Shown here in pieces: positions 28,490 through 36,287 of a DNA stretch of 64,000 nucleotides (position 1 is the stretch's first letter; each line of letters starts with the position of its first letter). Below the pieces are notes generated by a model. That model had not been told where the DNA came from. It saw nothing but the letters and a program-made list of their open reading frames with translations, and searched no databases. This DNA comes from Knoellia sp031844405 (GTDB lineage: Bacteria; Actinomycetota; Actinomycetes; Actinomycetales; Dermatophilaceae). The translations under genes and the position numbers were made by a program. The stretch covers positions 744,001 through 808,000 of the forward strand of contig JAUZVC010000002.1 of assembly GCA_031844405.1 (NCBI GenBank), read 5' to 3'.

Positions 28490-28503
28490 TAGGCTTGGCT
28501 CTC
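28490..28503 (+). promoter_or_regulatory. Putative -10 (TAGGCT) of prfB with leaderless start
   Basis: TAGGCT at 28490-28495 is followed by 8 bases and the GTG start at 28504, the same arrangement as at glgP. An ACGGCATAC motif lies at 28474-28482, just upstream of the -10. No Shine-Dalgarno sequence is visible. Confidence 0.45.
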
Positions 28504-29616
28504 GTGGCCACCGACTTCCAGCAAGAGATCAAGGACCTGCGCACGACGATGACCTCCGTGCGCGAGGTCACCGACCTGAAGGCCCTCGAGGCCCAGATCG
28601 CCGACCTCGAGACCCAGGTCGCCGCGCCCGATCTCTGGGACGACCAGGAGAAGGCGCAGGCCGTCACCTCCGCGCTCTCCCGCGCCAAGGCCGAGCACGA
28701 GCGGGTCACCGGCATGGATGCCCGCGTCGACGACCTCGAGGCGCTCGTCGAGATGGGCCAGGAGGAGAACGACGCCGAGACCCTCGCCGAGGCCGAGAAG
28801 GAGCTCCTCAGCGTGAAGAAGGCCGTGGGCGAGCTCGAGGTGCGCACCCTGCTGTCCGGTGAGTGGGACGAGCGCGAGGCCGTCGTGACGATCCGCGCCG
28901 GCGCCGGTGGCGTCGACGCCGCGGACTTCGCCGAGATGCTCATGCGGATGTACCTCCGCTGGGCCGAGCGCCACGGCTACCCGACCAAGGTCATGGACAC
29001 CTCCTACGCCGAGGAGGCCGGCATCAAGTCGGCGACCTTCGAGGTCAACGTCCCCTATGCCTACGGCAACCTCTCGGTCGAGGGCGGCACCCACCGCCTC
29101 GTGCGGATCAGCCCCTTCGACAACCAGGGTCGCCGCCAGACGAGCTTCGCCGCCGTCGAGGTCATCCCCCTCATCGAGCAGACCGACTCCATCGACATCC
29201 CCGAGAACGAGCTCAAGATCGACGTCTTCCGCTCATCCGGCCCCGGCGGCCAGTCGGTCAACACGACCGACTCCGCGGTGCGCATGACCCACATCCCCAC
29301 GGGCACGGTCGTCTCGATGCAGAACGAGAAGTCGCAGATCCAGAACCGCGCCGCCGCGCTGCGCGTCATGCAGTCCCGCCTCCTCCTGCTCAAGCGCGCC
29401 GAGGAGGCCGCCGAGCGCAAGGAGCTCGCCGGTGACGTCAAGGCGAGCTGGGGCGACCAGATGCGCTCCTACGTCCTCAACCCCTACCAGATGGTCAAGG
29501 ACCTGCGGACCGAGTACGAGACGGGCAACCCCACCGCGGTCTTCGACGGCGACATCGACGGCTTCATCGAGGCCGGCATCCGCTGGCAGATCGCCGAGCG
29601 CAAGGCCGAGGACTGA
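28504..29616 (+). CDS. prfB: Peptide chain release factor 2
   Basis: 370 aa from the GTG at 28504 (MATDFQQEIKDLRTTM), which matches the family start; a TTG three codons earlier is not needed. RF2 releases peptides at UGA and UAA. The RF2 tripeptide is present in VRISPFDNQGRRQTSF, and the catalytic SSGPGGQSVNTTDSAVR (~244-260) carries GGQ. The frame is continuous, so the autoregulatory +1 frameshift of enterobacterial prfB is absent. In many actinobacteria prfB is close to ftsE-ftsX-smpB; here about 12 kb separates them. Confidence 0.96.
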   Translation: MATDFQQEIKDLRTTMTSVREVTDLKALEAQIADLETQVAAPDLWDDQEKAQAVTSALSRAKAEHERVTGMDARVDDLEALVEMGQEENDAETLAEAEKELLSVKKAVGELEVRTLLSGEWDEREAVVTIRAGAGGVDAADFAEMLMRMYLRWAERHGYPTKVMDTSYAEEAGIKSATFEVNVPYAYGNLSVEGGTHRLVRISPFDNQGRRQTSFAAVEVIPLIEQTDSIDIPENELKIDVFRSSGPGGQSVNTTDSAVRMTHIPTGTVVSMQNEKSQIQNRAAALRVMQSRLLLLKRAEEAAERKELAGDVKASWGDQMRSYVLNPYQMVKDLRTEYETGNPTAVFDGDIDGFIEAGIRWQIAERKAED

Positions 29617-29654
29617 GCCCCGTTGCGGGACACCGGCTCTGACGGGAACCACCC

Positions 29655-30131
29655 ATGACGTATGCCGTGGAGCCACCTCCCGGGGGGCCGGTCGACTGGG
29701 GTGCGTGGTCGCGTGACCTGGCCGCCACGATCCGGTCGCTCACCGACGGCGACTCCGTGACCGTGACGGTCTCGGAGCACCCTCGGCCGCACCTCGTGCG
29801 CAAGGCGAGGTTCTTCGGGGTCATCCCGGCCCGCTACGAGGACATGGCCCCGTGGGTGCGGGTGCGGCGGGACGAGGACCACGCCGTCTGCGAGCTCGTC
29901 GGCAGCGAGGAGTTCGGCGGCGACTTCTTCTTCAGCCCCGACGAGGAGTCCACGCTCGTGGGGATCGGGTGGCGCGAGCCCGGACCGATCTCCATGGAGG
30001 AGCGGGTCTGGAACCGGTGGTTCCCCGACGACGTGACCCAGACGGCATACCTCTCGAAGGCCGATGCGCAGGCGGCAGCCGACCTCGTGACGCGCACCCT
30101 GCGTGACGTCGTCTACGCCGCCGAGGCGTGA
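29655..30131 (+). CDS. Conserved hypothetical cytoplasmic protein (possible YbjN-like chaperone fold)
   Basis: 158 aa, ATG at 29655. It is a soluble acidic protein without signal or TM segments. The pattern WSRDLAATIRSLTDGDSVTV, HPRPHLVRKARFFGVI, EEFGGDFFFSPDEESTLVGI and a C-terminal helix SKADAQAAADLVTRTLRDV suggests the alpha/beta fold shared by YbjN and type III secretion chaperone-like proteins; this is a guess from layout only. The dispersed motif occurs twice in it, at the second codon (29660, Tyr-Ala-Val) and at 30042 (Thr-Ala-Tyr). These are the last exact copies before the accessory region. Confidence 0.6.
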   Translation: MTYAVEPPPGGPVDWGAWSRDLAATIRSLTDGDSVTVTVSEHPRPHLVRKARFFGVIPARYEDMAPWVRVRRDEDHAVCELVGSEEFGGDFFFSPDEESTLVGIGWREPGPISMEERVWNRWFPDDVTQTAYLSKADAQAAADLVTRTLRDVVYAAEA

Positions 30132-30165
30132 CCCGAAGGCCGTCCCAAAGGGCCATGACCGGTAG

Positions 30166-30194
30166 TTGACACCCGCGACACTACTGGGCTGAAA
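30166..30194 (+). promoter_or_regulatory. Possible promoter of the secreted-protein/ABC locus
   Basis: TTGACA at 30166-30171 is a consensus -35. A CTGAAA at 30189-30194 is 17 bases further on as a weak -10. The start codon at 30359 would give a leader of about 160 nt. The rest of 30132-30358 shows no gene. Confidence 0.35.
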
Positions 30195-30358
30195 CCAGCG
30201 AGTTCTGCTGTGCCGCAGTGGAATTCACCTGCCCCGCAGCCCACGCCGGTGAGGGCGCGCGCCGCGCCCGCCCGAAGTCCTTGTCCCCCAGCTGCAGCCG
30301 GACCTACGTTGCAGCCAGTCCCACCACAACGATGTGGGGGACGACGAAAGGGGAAGGT

Positions 30359-30814
30359 ATGAACAAGATCCTCCGTCGGTCCGTCTTCGCAGCAACTGCG
30401 GGGGCGGCCCTGGCCGGGGCCACCTTGGTCGCGGCGCCGGCACAGGCGTTCACGGCGAGCAGCTCCGTCTACGTCGGTGGCACGAACTACTACGTCAAGG
30501 CGTGGTCGTGCAACCTCTACTGGAGCTCGTGCAGCTGGGACGCCGAGACCTCGATGTCGAACTCCAAGAGCTTCGTCCACCGCGGTGACGTCAAGGCCAA
30601 CGGCATCAGTGTCTCGATCACGATCTCCGCCGACGCGGGTGCCACGATCACCGGCAACTCGACGACGCTGGCGACGGCCAAGGAGTCGGGCTACGGCCGC
30701 TACAACTACATGGCCGGCGTGGCCCGCCCCAGCGTGTTCTCGGTCTCGGTCGCGTCGCGTTCGCGCCTCGACACCGCCGCCGCCGACCCCAGCTCCGGCT
30801 GGACCACTTGGTGA
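30359..30814 (+). CDS. Small secreted protein, candidate bacteriocin-like product
   Basis: 151 aa, ATG at 30359 with GGGGAAGG upstream. A typical Sec signal (RRSVFAATAGAALAGATLVA, cleavage after APAQA at ~30) gives a mature chain of ~121 residues rich in Ser, Tyr, Trp and Asn. It contains one close Cys pair (SCNLYWSSC, C-x6-C) that may form a disulfide. No family motif is certain. Directly downstream lie lipoproteins, a peptidoglycan-binding efflux adaptor, an ABC ATPase and an FtsX-like permease. This order resembles lactococcin-972-like bacteriocin loci, in which a small Sec-exported peptide is encoded next to a MacB-like transporter. The bacteriocin role is inference. Confidence 0.65.
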   Translation: MNKILRRSVFAATAGAALAGATLVAAPAQAFTASSSVYVGGTNYYVKAWSCNLYWSSCSWDAETSMSNSKSFVHRGDVKANGISVSITISADAGATITGNSTTLATAKESGYGRYNYMAGVARPSVFSVSVASRSRLDTAAADPSSGWTTW

Positions 30815-30816
30815 CG

Positions 30817-32553
30817 ATGAGCTCGACACCGGGCCCCCTCCCCGCAATGGAGGGGGCCCGGCCCTCGGCAAGCCTACGGCCGCTCGGCGTCCGTCGGCTC
30901 GTCGGAGCCGTCCTCGTGGCGGCCGTCGTGGCCTCGCTCACCGCCTGCCGCTCGGGCTCGGACGACCCCGAAGGTGCGGCAGCGCCCGGCGCCGCCGTCA
31001 CCGGCGCGTCCTTCCGCTCCTCGAACGGTCTCTACTTCCCGCCCGAGCTCTGGAGCGCCGTGGGGGAGTCCCGCGAGGCCGCAATGCTCCGGGCACTCGC
31101 CACCGCACAGGTCGGCGGCACCCTCGACCGCACTCCGTGGGCGGCGAAGGACACCCCCACCCTGCTGGCCGACGAGTCCTCGCCCCTGGAGGCGGCATGG
31201 CTCGTGGCGCAGGGCCCCGAACCGGCAGGCGCCGGCTCCGGGGGCGGGTCCACGCCACCGACCGGGTGGGCGGTGGCCATCTCCTCGGGTGACTGGCTGC
31301 AGGTGTGGATGGCCGACGACCTCGACCGCGCCCGCGGCGGGCGCGCCGTCCTCTCGGCTGCCGACCGCACCCGCCTCGAGGCCGCCCGCACGGGCTCCGA
31401 CGCCCTCGGGCAGCACGTGGCGACCGTGGTCCTCGCACGCCGTGACGGCGTTGCGGCCCCGCCGTTGCCCACCCTTCCCGAGCGCGCCCGCACCGACAGC
31501 CCACGCGAGGCGGCGCTGCTGCTCATGCTCCGCGGTCTCGGGGGCGAACAGCCCGACGTCCGCAACGCCGGCCTCGTGCCCAGCCTCCTCGCCGCCGCCC
31601 GCACGGACGACTGGGTGCTCTACTACCTCACCCGGGCGTATGCCGCCGCCGACCGGGTCGACAGCGCCCGCGCCGTGCTCGCCCGCTTCGACGCTCGGCG
31701 GGTCCTGCCGGACGGCTCCGTGCTCGAGGTGCCCGAGTTCAACGGGTCGGTCGGCTCGACCTTCCGCATGGTGCGCTACCACTCCGGACGGCAGGACCTG
31801 GACGACTTCCTCGGCAAGGGTGGTCGCGGGGAGCTCGCCCGCACCCTCTCCGGACAGCGCGGGGTCGACGCGCTGCACGCTCTCGCGGTCACCGCCACCC
31901 TCGCCCTGCTCGACCCGTCGTCGGTCGCGCCCGCCGAGCGGCGCACGGTGGTCGAGACCGCGGTCACCACCCTCGTGCCCGGGACGGCGCCCATGACGCT
32001 CGAGCAGGCCGTGGCGTGGACCCAGCTCGCGGAGTACGCCCGCTCGCTCGACGTGCCGCTGCCCTACCGCGGTCTGGCGCCGTCTGCGGTCCAGCGGTGG
32101 CAGGAGGTCAGCCCCGACGTCGCCGCACCGACGCTGGCCCGGTTCCTCCGCGCAAGGGGTGCCGCCGCGAAGGGGGACCCGCAGGCCGAGGCGCTGCTGC
32201 CGGTGCTGCGCGCAGCCCTCACCAGCCGTCCGACCGCCCAGATCGAGAGCTCGATCCTCGTCACCGGCTCGCTCGCCCTGCACGCCATCGAGGGCTCGTG
32301 GCCGCTCGAGCCCTCCGTCGTCTCGGCCGCCCTCGAAGGTCGGTGGGGCGGTTGCCGCGGTGACTTCGACGGCTACCTTCGCGAGTCCGCGGCCTCGTCG
32401 TCGGTGTGCAACGTCGACGACTCGTATGCCGCCCTCGACCTTCCGGACGCGGCCGCCGCAAGCGCGCCCACCGCCCCCACGGCGCCCACCGCGCCCACGG
32501 CCCCAACCGCCTCCGCAGCGACAGCCGCTCCCGCCATGGGAAGGGCGGCGTGA
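30817..32553 (+). CDS. Large lipoprotein of unknown function
   Basis: 578 aa if begun at the ATG at 30817; GTG 30811 (GTGA overlap with the previous stop) and ATG 30847 are alternatives, and none has a strong ribosome binding site. A signal helix RLVGAVLVAAVVASLTAC ends in the lipobox LTAC at ~43-46. The mature protein is alpha-helical by appearance (many Ala/Leu/Arg/Glu heptad-like stretches such as TDDWVLYYLTRAYAAADRVD), perhaps TPR-like. It ends in a low-complexity tail of Ala-Pro-Thr repeats (~550-570). No family is recognised. It is the first of three consecutive lipoprotein genes with overlapping ends, upstream of an ABC export system. Confidence 0.65.
   Translation: MSSTPGPLPAMEGARPSASLRPLGVRRLVGAVLVAAVVASLTACRSGSDDPEGAAAPGAAVTGASFRSSNGLYFPPELWSAVGESREAAMLRALATAQVGGTLDRTPWAAKDTPTLLADESSPLEAAWLVAQGPEPAGAGSGGGSTPPTGWAVAISSGDWLQVWMADDLDRARGGRAVLSAADRTRLEAARTGSDALGQHVATVVLARRDGVAAPPLPTLPERARTDSPREAALLLMLRGLGGEQPDVRNAGLVPSLLAAARTDDWVLYYLTRAYAAADRVDSARAVLARFDARRVLPDGSVLEVPEFNGSVGSTFRMVRYHSGRQDLDDFLGKGGRGELARTLSGQRGVDALHALAVTATLALLDPSSVAPAERRTVVETAVTTLVPGTAPMTLEQAVAWTQLAEYARSLDVPLPYRGLAPSAVQRWQEVSPDVAAPTLARFLRARGAAAKGDPQAEALLPVLRAALTSRPTAQIESSILVTGSLALHAIEGSWPLEPSVVSAALEGRWGGCRGDFDGYLRESAASSSVCNVDDSYAALDLPDAAAASAPTAPTAPTAPTAPTASAATAAPAMGRAA
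30829..30861 (+). terminator. Perfect 13-bp stem hairpin after the secreted-protein gene
   Basis: CCGGGCCCCCTCC (30829-30841) pairs exactly with GGAGGGGGCCCGG (30849-30861) around a 7-nt loop. It lies 15 bp after the stop at 30814 and inside the first codons of the next gene, so it may attenuate transcription into the lipoprotein genes rather than end it fully. No T-tract follows. Confidence 0.6.
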
Positions 32554-32888
32554 TGCGCCTCGGCCGGCGCCGCGCCGCCCTGCGCCTCGCGCGCCCGCCC
32601 CTCGCCGCCCTGGGCCTCGTCCTCGCACTCGCCGGGTGCGGCTCCGATGCGCCGCCGCCGAAGGTGACCGTCGCCTGCCCACCCGGCACCGTCGAGGTCA
32701 CCGTGACGAACCGCGCGAGCGAGGTGGAGCGCTACACCGTGCACGTCGCGTTCGAGCGAGCCGGCGACACCGAGCGTGAGGCCTACTCCTCGAACGACGT
32801 GGAGCCCGACGCGACGGCAAAGATCACCGACTCCCGGCCCGACGAACCACAGACCTGCTCCATCGAGAGAACCGAGGTGTTCCGATGA
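32553..32888 (+). CDS. Small lipoprotein
   Basis: 111 aa, ATG at 32553 sharing its A with the preceding TGA stop. Signal RPPLAALGLVLALAGC with lipobox LAGC (Cys ~29). The mature domain of ~80 residues has an Ig-like look (VEVTVTNRASEVERYTVHVA, then a Cys in PQTCSIERTEV) and a second Cys in VACPPGT, possibly a disulfide. No family recognised. It is coupled to the next gene by an ATGA overlap, so it belongs to the same operon. Confidence 0.65.
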   Translation: MRLGRRRAALRLARPPLAALGLVLALAGCGSDAPPPKVTVACPPGTVEVTVTNRASEVERYTVHVAFERAGDTEREAYSSNDVEPDATAKITDSRPDEPQTCSIERTEVFR

Positions 32889-33418
32889 CCCTCCCTTCCA
32901 CCCGTGCTCGTCGGGCGCTCCGGACCCTCGGCCTGGCCGCCGGCCTCCTGTCGGTCGTCCTCGGTGCGACGGCGTGCTCGAGCGACGACCCGGCACCCTC
33001 CCCGGCGGCGTCCCGCACGACGGACGACGCCGCGGCCAACGACGCCCTCTACACGTGCCTCATGGACGCGGGCTTCGCCGTGACGCGCGGGGTCGGCGGA
33101 GCGATCGAGTTCAAGGACCCCGAGGACACCCAGGGGGCGAGCTACACGGCCGCGCGCTCCCAGTGCCTGCGTGACCTCGAGGCCGACGGCACGGTCGTGG
33201 CCGCCGCAGGCACCGGCCTCGCGGCGCAGTACGCCGCGATGACGCGCCTGCACGCCTGCCTCACCCGCAAGGGCGTCGCGATGGAGGCGTGGCCGACGGA
33301 GGCCGTCTTCGTCGAGAAGGACGGTGCCTTCAACGTGCTGTCGGCAGCCGAGGAGGTCACCATGGAGCGCGCGGCCGGGCTGTGTCCCGACGAGGTCGCG
33401 AAACTCGAGGCACAGTGA
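32885..33418 (+). CDS. Lipoprotein with repeated Cys-containing helices
   Basis: 177 aa, ATG overlapping the previous stop by 4 bp. Signal peptide TLGLAAGLLSVVLGATAC with a TAC lipobox (Cys ~31). The mature region is Ala/Asp rich and carries four further Cys (LYTCLMDAGFAV, RSQCLRDLEA, LHACLTRKGV, AGLCPDEVAKL) at similar spacing in helix-like segments. This is the pattern of a small disulfide-stabilised helical protein. Function unknown. It is coupled to the adaptor gene that follows (shared stop/start at 33418). Confidence 0.65.
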   Translation: MTLPSTRARRALRTLGLAAGLLSVVLGATACSSDDPAPSPAASRTTDDAAANDALYTCLMDAGFAVTRGVGGAIEFKDPEDTQGASYTAARSQCLRDLEADGTVVAAAGTGLAAQYAAMTRLHACLTRKGVAMEAWPTEAVFVEKDGAFNVLSAAEEVTMERAAGLCPDEVAKLEAQ

Positions 33419-34521
33419 TGCGCGCGTCCGCCCGGTTCGCACGACGACTCGCCGGTGTCGTCGCCCTGCTCGTCATCCCGGGCACGGCCTTCGTCGCCGG
33501 CCGCGCGAGCCTCGCCGGGGTCGAGCGGGCCAGCGCGGGCGTCGTCGCCGGTCCGTCCGCCGTCGAGTGGACCGTGAAGCAGGAGCGCGTCGGCCGCACC
33601 CTCAAGCTCCCCGCGACGCTGCGCCTCGTCGACGCACCCGGCCCCCTTGTCGGGGTCGCCGGCATGCTCACCGCCCTGCCACCAGCGCAGGGGAGGACCG
33701 TCACCTCCGGTGACGTCGTGGCAGCAGTGGACCTGCACCCGGTCGTGGCCGGACAGGGAAGCGTGCCCGCCTTCCGACCGCTCCAGGTCGGGACGGTCGG
33801 ACCGGACGTGGCCCAGCTGCGTGGCTTCCTCTGCAGCGAGAAGGTGCTGACGTCCTGCGCCGCCAGCCCGACGTTCTCACCTGCGGTGCGCTCCGCCGTC
33901 AAGGCCTGGCAGAAGTCGCTGGGAGTTCCACAGACGGGCGTCGTGCAGCCCTCGGACATCATGTGGCTCGCCGAGCTGCCCACGCGGGTGCGGCCGGCCT
34001 CGACCGCCGCCGTCGGCAACCGGGTCTCGGCCGACGACCGTCCCGTGCTCACGGCCGGCGGCGCGCCCAGGCTCGAGGTGCGGGTGACGCCGGACCAGGC
34101 CGGCCTCGTGCCCCCGGGCGCGCCCCTGACGATGGGCACGGTCACCGGCCGGGTGACGGGTGCCTCGCCGCTCACCTCGTCCGGTCCCGAAGGTGACCAG
34201 ACCGAGCAGGCCATGGTCCTCGATGTCGCCGGTCCGGACGGCCGGGCCCCGCTGTGCGCACCCTCCGGTCCGTGCGCGACCCTGCTCGGATCGGCCCTGA
34301 GCCGCAGCCTCACGGTCGACGTCGCGGTCGTCCCGTCGCGCACAGGCACCGGGGTCCCGGTGCGCGCGGTCCTCACAGGCGCCGACGGCGCGACCTACGT
34401 CCGCCTCGCCGACGGGAGTCAGCGCCCGGTGGACGTCGAGGCGACCGCGGGCGGGCTCTCGATCGTGACCGGTCTGCGCGTGGGGGAGCGGATCCTCGTC
34501 AACGAGGCTCCCCGTGGCTGA
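33418..34521 (+). CDS. Peptidoglycan-binding efflux adaptor (MacA/HlyD-like)
   Basis: 367 aa, ATG at 33418. An N-terminal membrane anchor (LAGVVALLVIPGTAFVAG) leads to an extracytoplasmic region. It contains a PG_binding_1-like motif (TVGPDVAQLRGFLCSEKVL... FSPAVRSAVKAWQKSLGVPQ, ~123-170) followed by barrel-like beta segments and a membrane-proximal ending (VPVRAVLTGADGATYVRLAD, then GLRVGERILVNEAPRG) typical of efflux adaptors. In Gram-positive bacteria such proteins link ABC exporters to the wall. The gene overlaps the ATPase gene by 8 bp, which strongly suggests a joint complex. Confidence 0.78.
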   Translation: MRASARFARRLAGVVALLVIPGTAFVAGRASLAGVERASAGVVAGPSAVEWTVKQERVGRTLKLPATLRLVDAPGPLVGVAGMLTALPPAQGRTVTSGDVVAAVDLHPVVAGQGSVPAFRPLQVGTVGPDVAQLRGFLCSEKVLTSCAASPTFSPAVRSAVKAWQKSLGVPQTGVVQPSDIMWLAELPTRVRPASTAAVGNRVSADDRPVLTAGGAPRLEVRVTPDQAGLVPPGAPLTMGTVTGRVTGASPLTSSGPEGDQTEQAMVLDVAGPDGRAPLCAPSGPCATLLGSALSRSLTVDVAVVPSRTGTGVPVRAVLTGADGATYVRLADGSQRPVDVEATAGGLSIVTGLRVGERILVNEAPRG

Positions 34522-35197
34522 GACCCTCGTCGTGCCGGCCCCGGGCGACACCGTGGCACCACGGGTCGTCGCGGAGCGGCTGACCTACGGCTACCGGCGT
34601 GGCCTTACCGTCCTCGACGGCGTCGACCTTGCCCTGCGACCCGGCGAGGTCGTCGCGCTCACCGGACCCTCGGGTCGGGGCAAGAGCACCCTGCTCTACC
34701 TCCTCGCAGGACTGCTCAGGCCGTGGTCGGGAGCGGTGCTGCTCGACGGCGTCGACCTCGGCGCACTGGCCGACCCGGAGCGCTCGCTGCTCCGTGCGCG
34801 CACGTGCGGGTTCGTCTTCCAGGACGTCGTCCTCGACCCACGTCGCCGCATCCTCGACTCGGTCCTCGAACCGGCCCGGTATGCCGGCCACCCACCGAAG
34901 CGGTGGGCGCCGCGTGCGCTCGAGCTCCTCGAGTCGATGGGGGTGGCGCTGCAGGCGGACGCGCGCCCCGGCGAGGTGTCCGGCGGTCAGGCCCAGCGCA
35001 TCGGGGTCTGCCGGGCGCTTCTCATGGGCCCACGCGTCGTCTTCGCCGACGAGCCGACGGGCAACCTCGACCACGCGTCCGCCGAGGCCGTGCTCGACGC
35101 CCTCGACGGCGCCGCCCGTGCCGGCGCCGTCGTCGTCATCGCCACTCACGACGACCGTGTCGTCGAGCGGTGCAGCTCCCGGGTCGTGCTCACGTGA
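34514..35197 (+). CDS. ABC transporter ATPase, MacB/LolD type
   Basis: 227 aa, GTG start within the end of the adaptor gene. Walker A GPSGRGKST (~51-59), Q-loop VFQDVVLDP, signature SGGQAQRIGVCRALL (~156-170), Walker B RVVFADEPTG, switch His in VIATHDDRVVE. The GxVSGGQAQR signature and small size fit the MacB/FtsE class. The GVLDP-like region lacks an unusual insertion. It pairs with the permease encoded next (4-bp overlap). In this class ATP hydrolysis drives mechanical movement of extracytoplasmic domains rather than classic membrane transport. Confidence 0.9.
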   Translation: MAETLVVPAPGDTVAPRVVAERLTYGYRRGLTVLDGVDLALRPGEVVALTGPSGRGKSTLLYLLAGLLRPWSGAVLLDGVDLGALADPERSLLRARTCGFVFQDVVLDPRRRILDSVLEPARYAGHPPKRWAPRALELLESMGVALQADARPGEVSGGQAQRIGVCRALLMGPRVVFADEPTGNLDHASAEAVLDALDGAARAGAVVVIATHDDRVVERCSSRVVLT

Positions 35198-36285
35198 GGC
35201 CGTCGGCGGTCGTCGGCGAGGCGTGGTCGAGCGCGCTGGCCTCGCGGGCCTTCTCGCTGCTCTTTGGCGGGCTCGCCGGTGCGGTCGTCCTCGCCGTCGT
35301 CCTGCTCACCGCACAGGTCCAGGCCCAGCGGGAGTCGGTGCGGGTGGCCTTCGAGCAGGAGCAGTTCCGCACCGTCGCCCTCGTCGACAACCAGGACAAG
35401 GGAGTCCTGCCTCCCGGCATGCCGGTCAGGCTCTCCTCGCTCTCGACGGTGACCCGCGCCTGGTCGTCGTCGGGCGCGTTCGAGGTGAGCAACGGGGATC
35501 TGCCCCAGGGCGCGCGGGTGTCGGCGCACATGCTGGACGCCGACTGGAGCCGGCTGCCGATCACCCTCACGAGCGGGCGGTTGCCGCGCGGCGCGGGCGA
35601 GGCCGTGGTCGACGACGCCAGTGCCGCGGCCCTGGGCATCGACTCCACCGGGGGCTGGGTGCACGACGACGTGGGACGCGCCTGGAGTGTCGTGGGGTCC
35701 TACGCCCCACACCACGGGAGGGCGCCCAGGTCCGTCCTCGTGCCGTGGTCCGGGACGGCCCAGCCCCGGTCCGTCATGGTCGTGGCGGCATCGGCCGCAG
35801 ACGTCGACGCCACCGTGCGCAGCGCCGCCGGGCTCGCCGACGCCACCGGACCGACCGACCTCACGGTCGAGCGCTCCACCGATGCGGCCCAGATCGGCGG
35901 CGAGGTGACCTCGACGGTCGAGGCGTGGGCGGTCGTCATCGTCGCCACCGTCATGGGCGCCGGCGTCCTCGTCCTCGGGCTGCTCTCACTGCTCATGGTG
36001 CACAGCCGCCGCCAGGAGTTCGGGCGGCGTCGGGCCCTCGGCGCGGGGCGCGGGGCGATCGTGGGTCTCGTCGTGGCCCAGGGCGTCCTCGTCATCGCGT
36101 TCGGTGCGGTCGCCGGTGCCCTCGTCGGGTCGGTCGCGGGGTGGGGGCTCTGGGGGCAGCTCGTCGCCCCATCGCTGCAGGCCGCGCTCGTCGTCGCCAC
36201 GGTCGCGCTCGGCGTCTCGGCGCAGGTCCCCTCGGCTGTCCTCGCCGGCCTGCGTGACCCGGTTCGCGTCCTGCGAACGGCCTGA
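35194..36285 (+). CDS. FtsX-like ABC permease
   Basis: 363 aa, GTG overlapping the ATPase stop by 4 bp. One TM helix at the N-terminus (LFGGLAGAVVLAVVLLTAQV), a large extracytoplasmic domain (~45-240), and three C-terminal TM helices (VEAWAVVIVATVMGAGVLVL, IVGLVVAQGVLVIAFGAVAG, then LQAALVVATVALGVSAQV) with the cytoplasmic coupling loop SRRQEFGRRRALGAGRGAIV. This is the 4-TM MacB/FtsX topology. It ends 2 bp before the convergent regulator gene. It is the last of six genes (30817-36285) that overlap one another and probably form one complex with the three lipoproteins. Confidence 0.85.
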   Translation: MRPSAVVGEAWSSALASRAFSLLFGGLAGAVVLAVVLLTAQVQAQRESVRVAFEQEQFRTVALVDNQDKGVLPPGMPVRLSSLSTVTRAWSSSGAFEVSNGDLPQGARVSAHMLDADWSRLPITLTSGRLPRGAGEAVVDDASAAALGIDSTGGWVHDDVGRAWSVVGSYAPHHGRAPRSVLVPWSGTAQPRSVMVVAASAADVDATVRSAAGLADATGPTDLTVERSTDAAQIGGEVTSTVEAWAVVIVATVMGAGVLVLGLLSLLMVHSRRQEFGRRRALGAGRGAIVGLVVAQGVLVIAFGAVAGALVGSVAGWGLWGQLVAPSLQAALVVATVALGVSAQVPSAVLAGLRDPVRVLRTA

Positions 36286-36287
36286 CC

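Noticed and set aside
28504..28600. Programmed frameshift in prfB
   Set aside because: The frame is continuous from the GTG to the GGQ region; no in-frame early stop or shift site is present.
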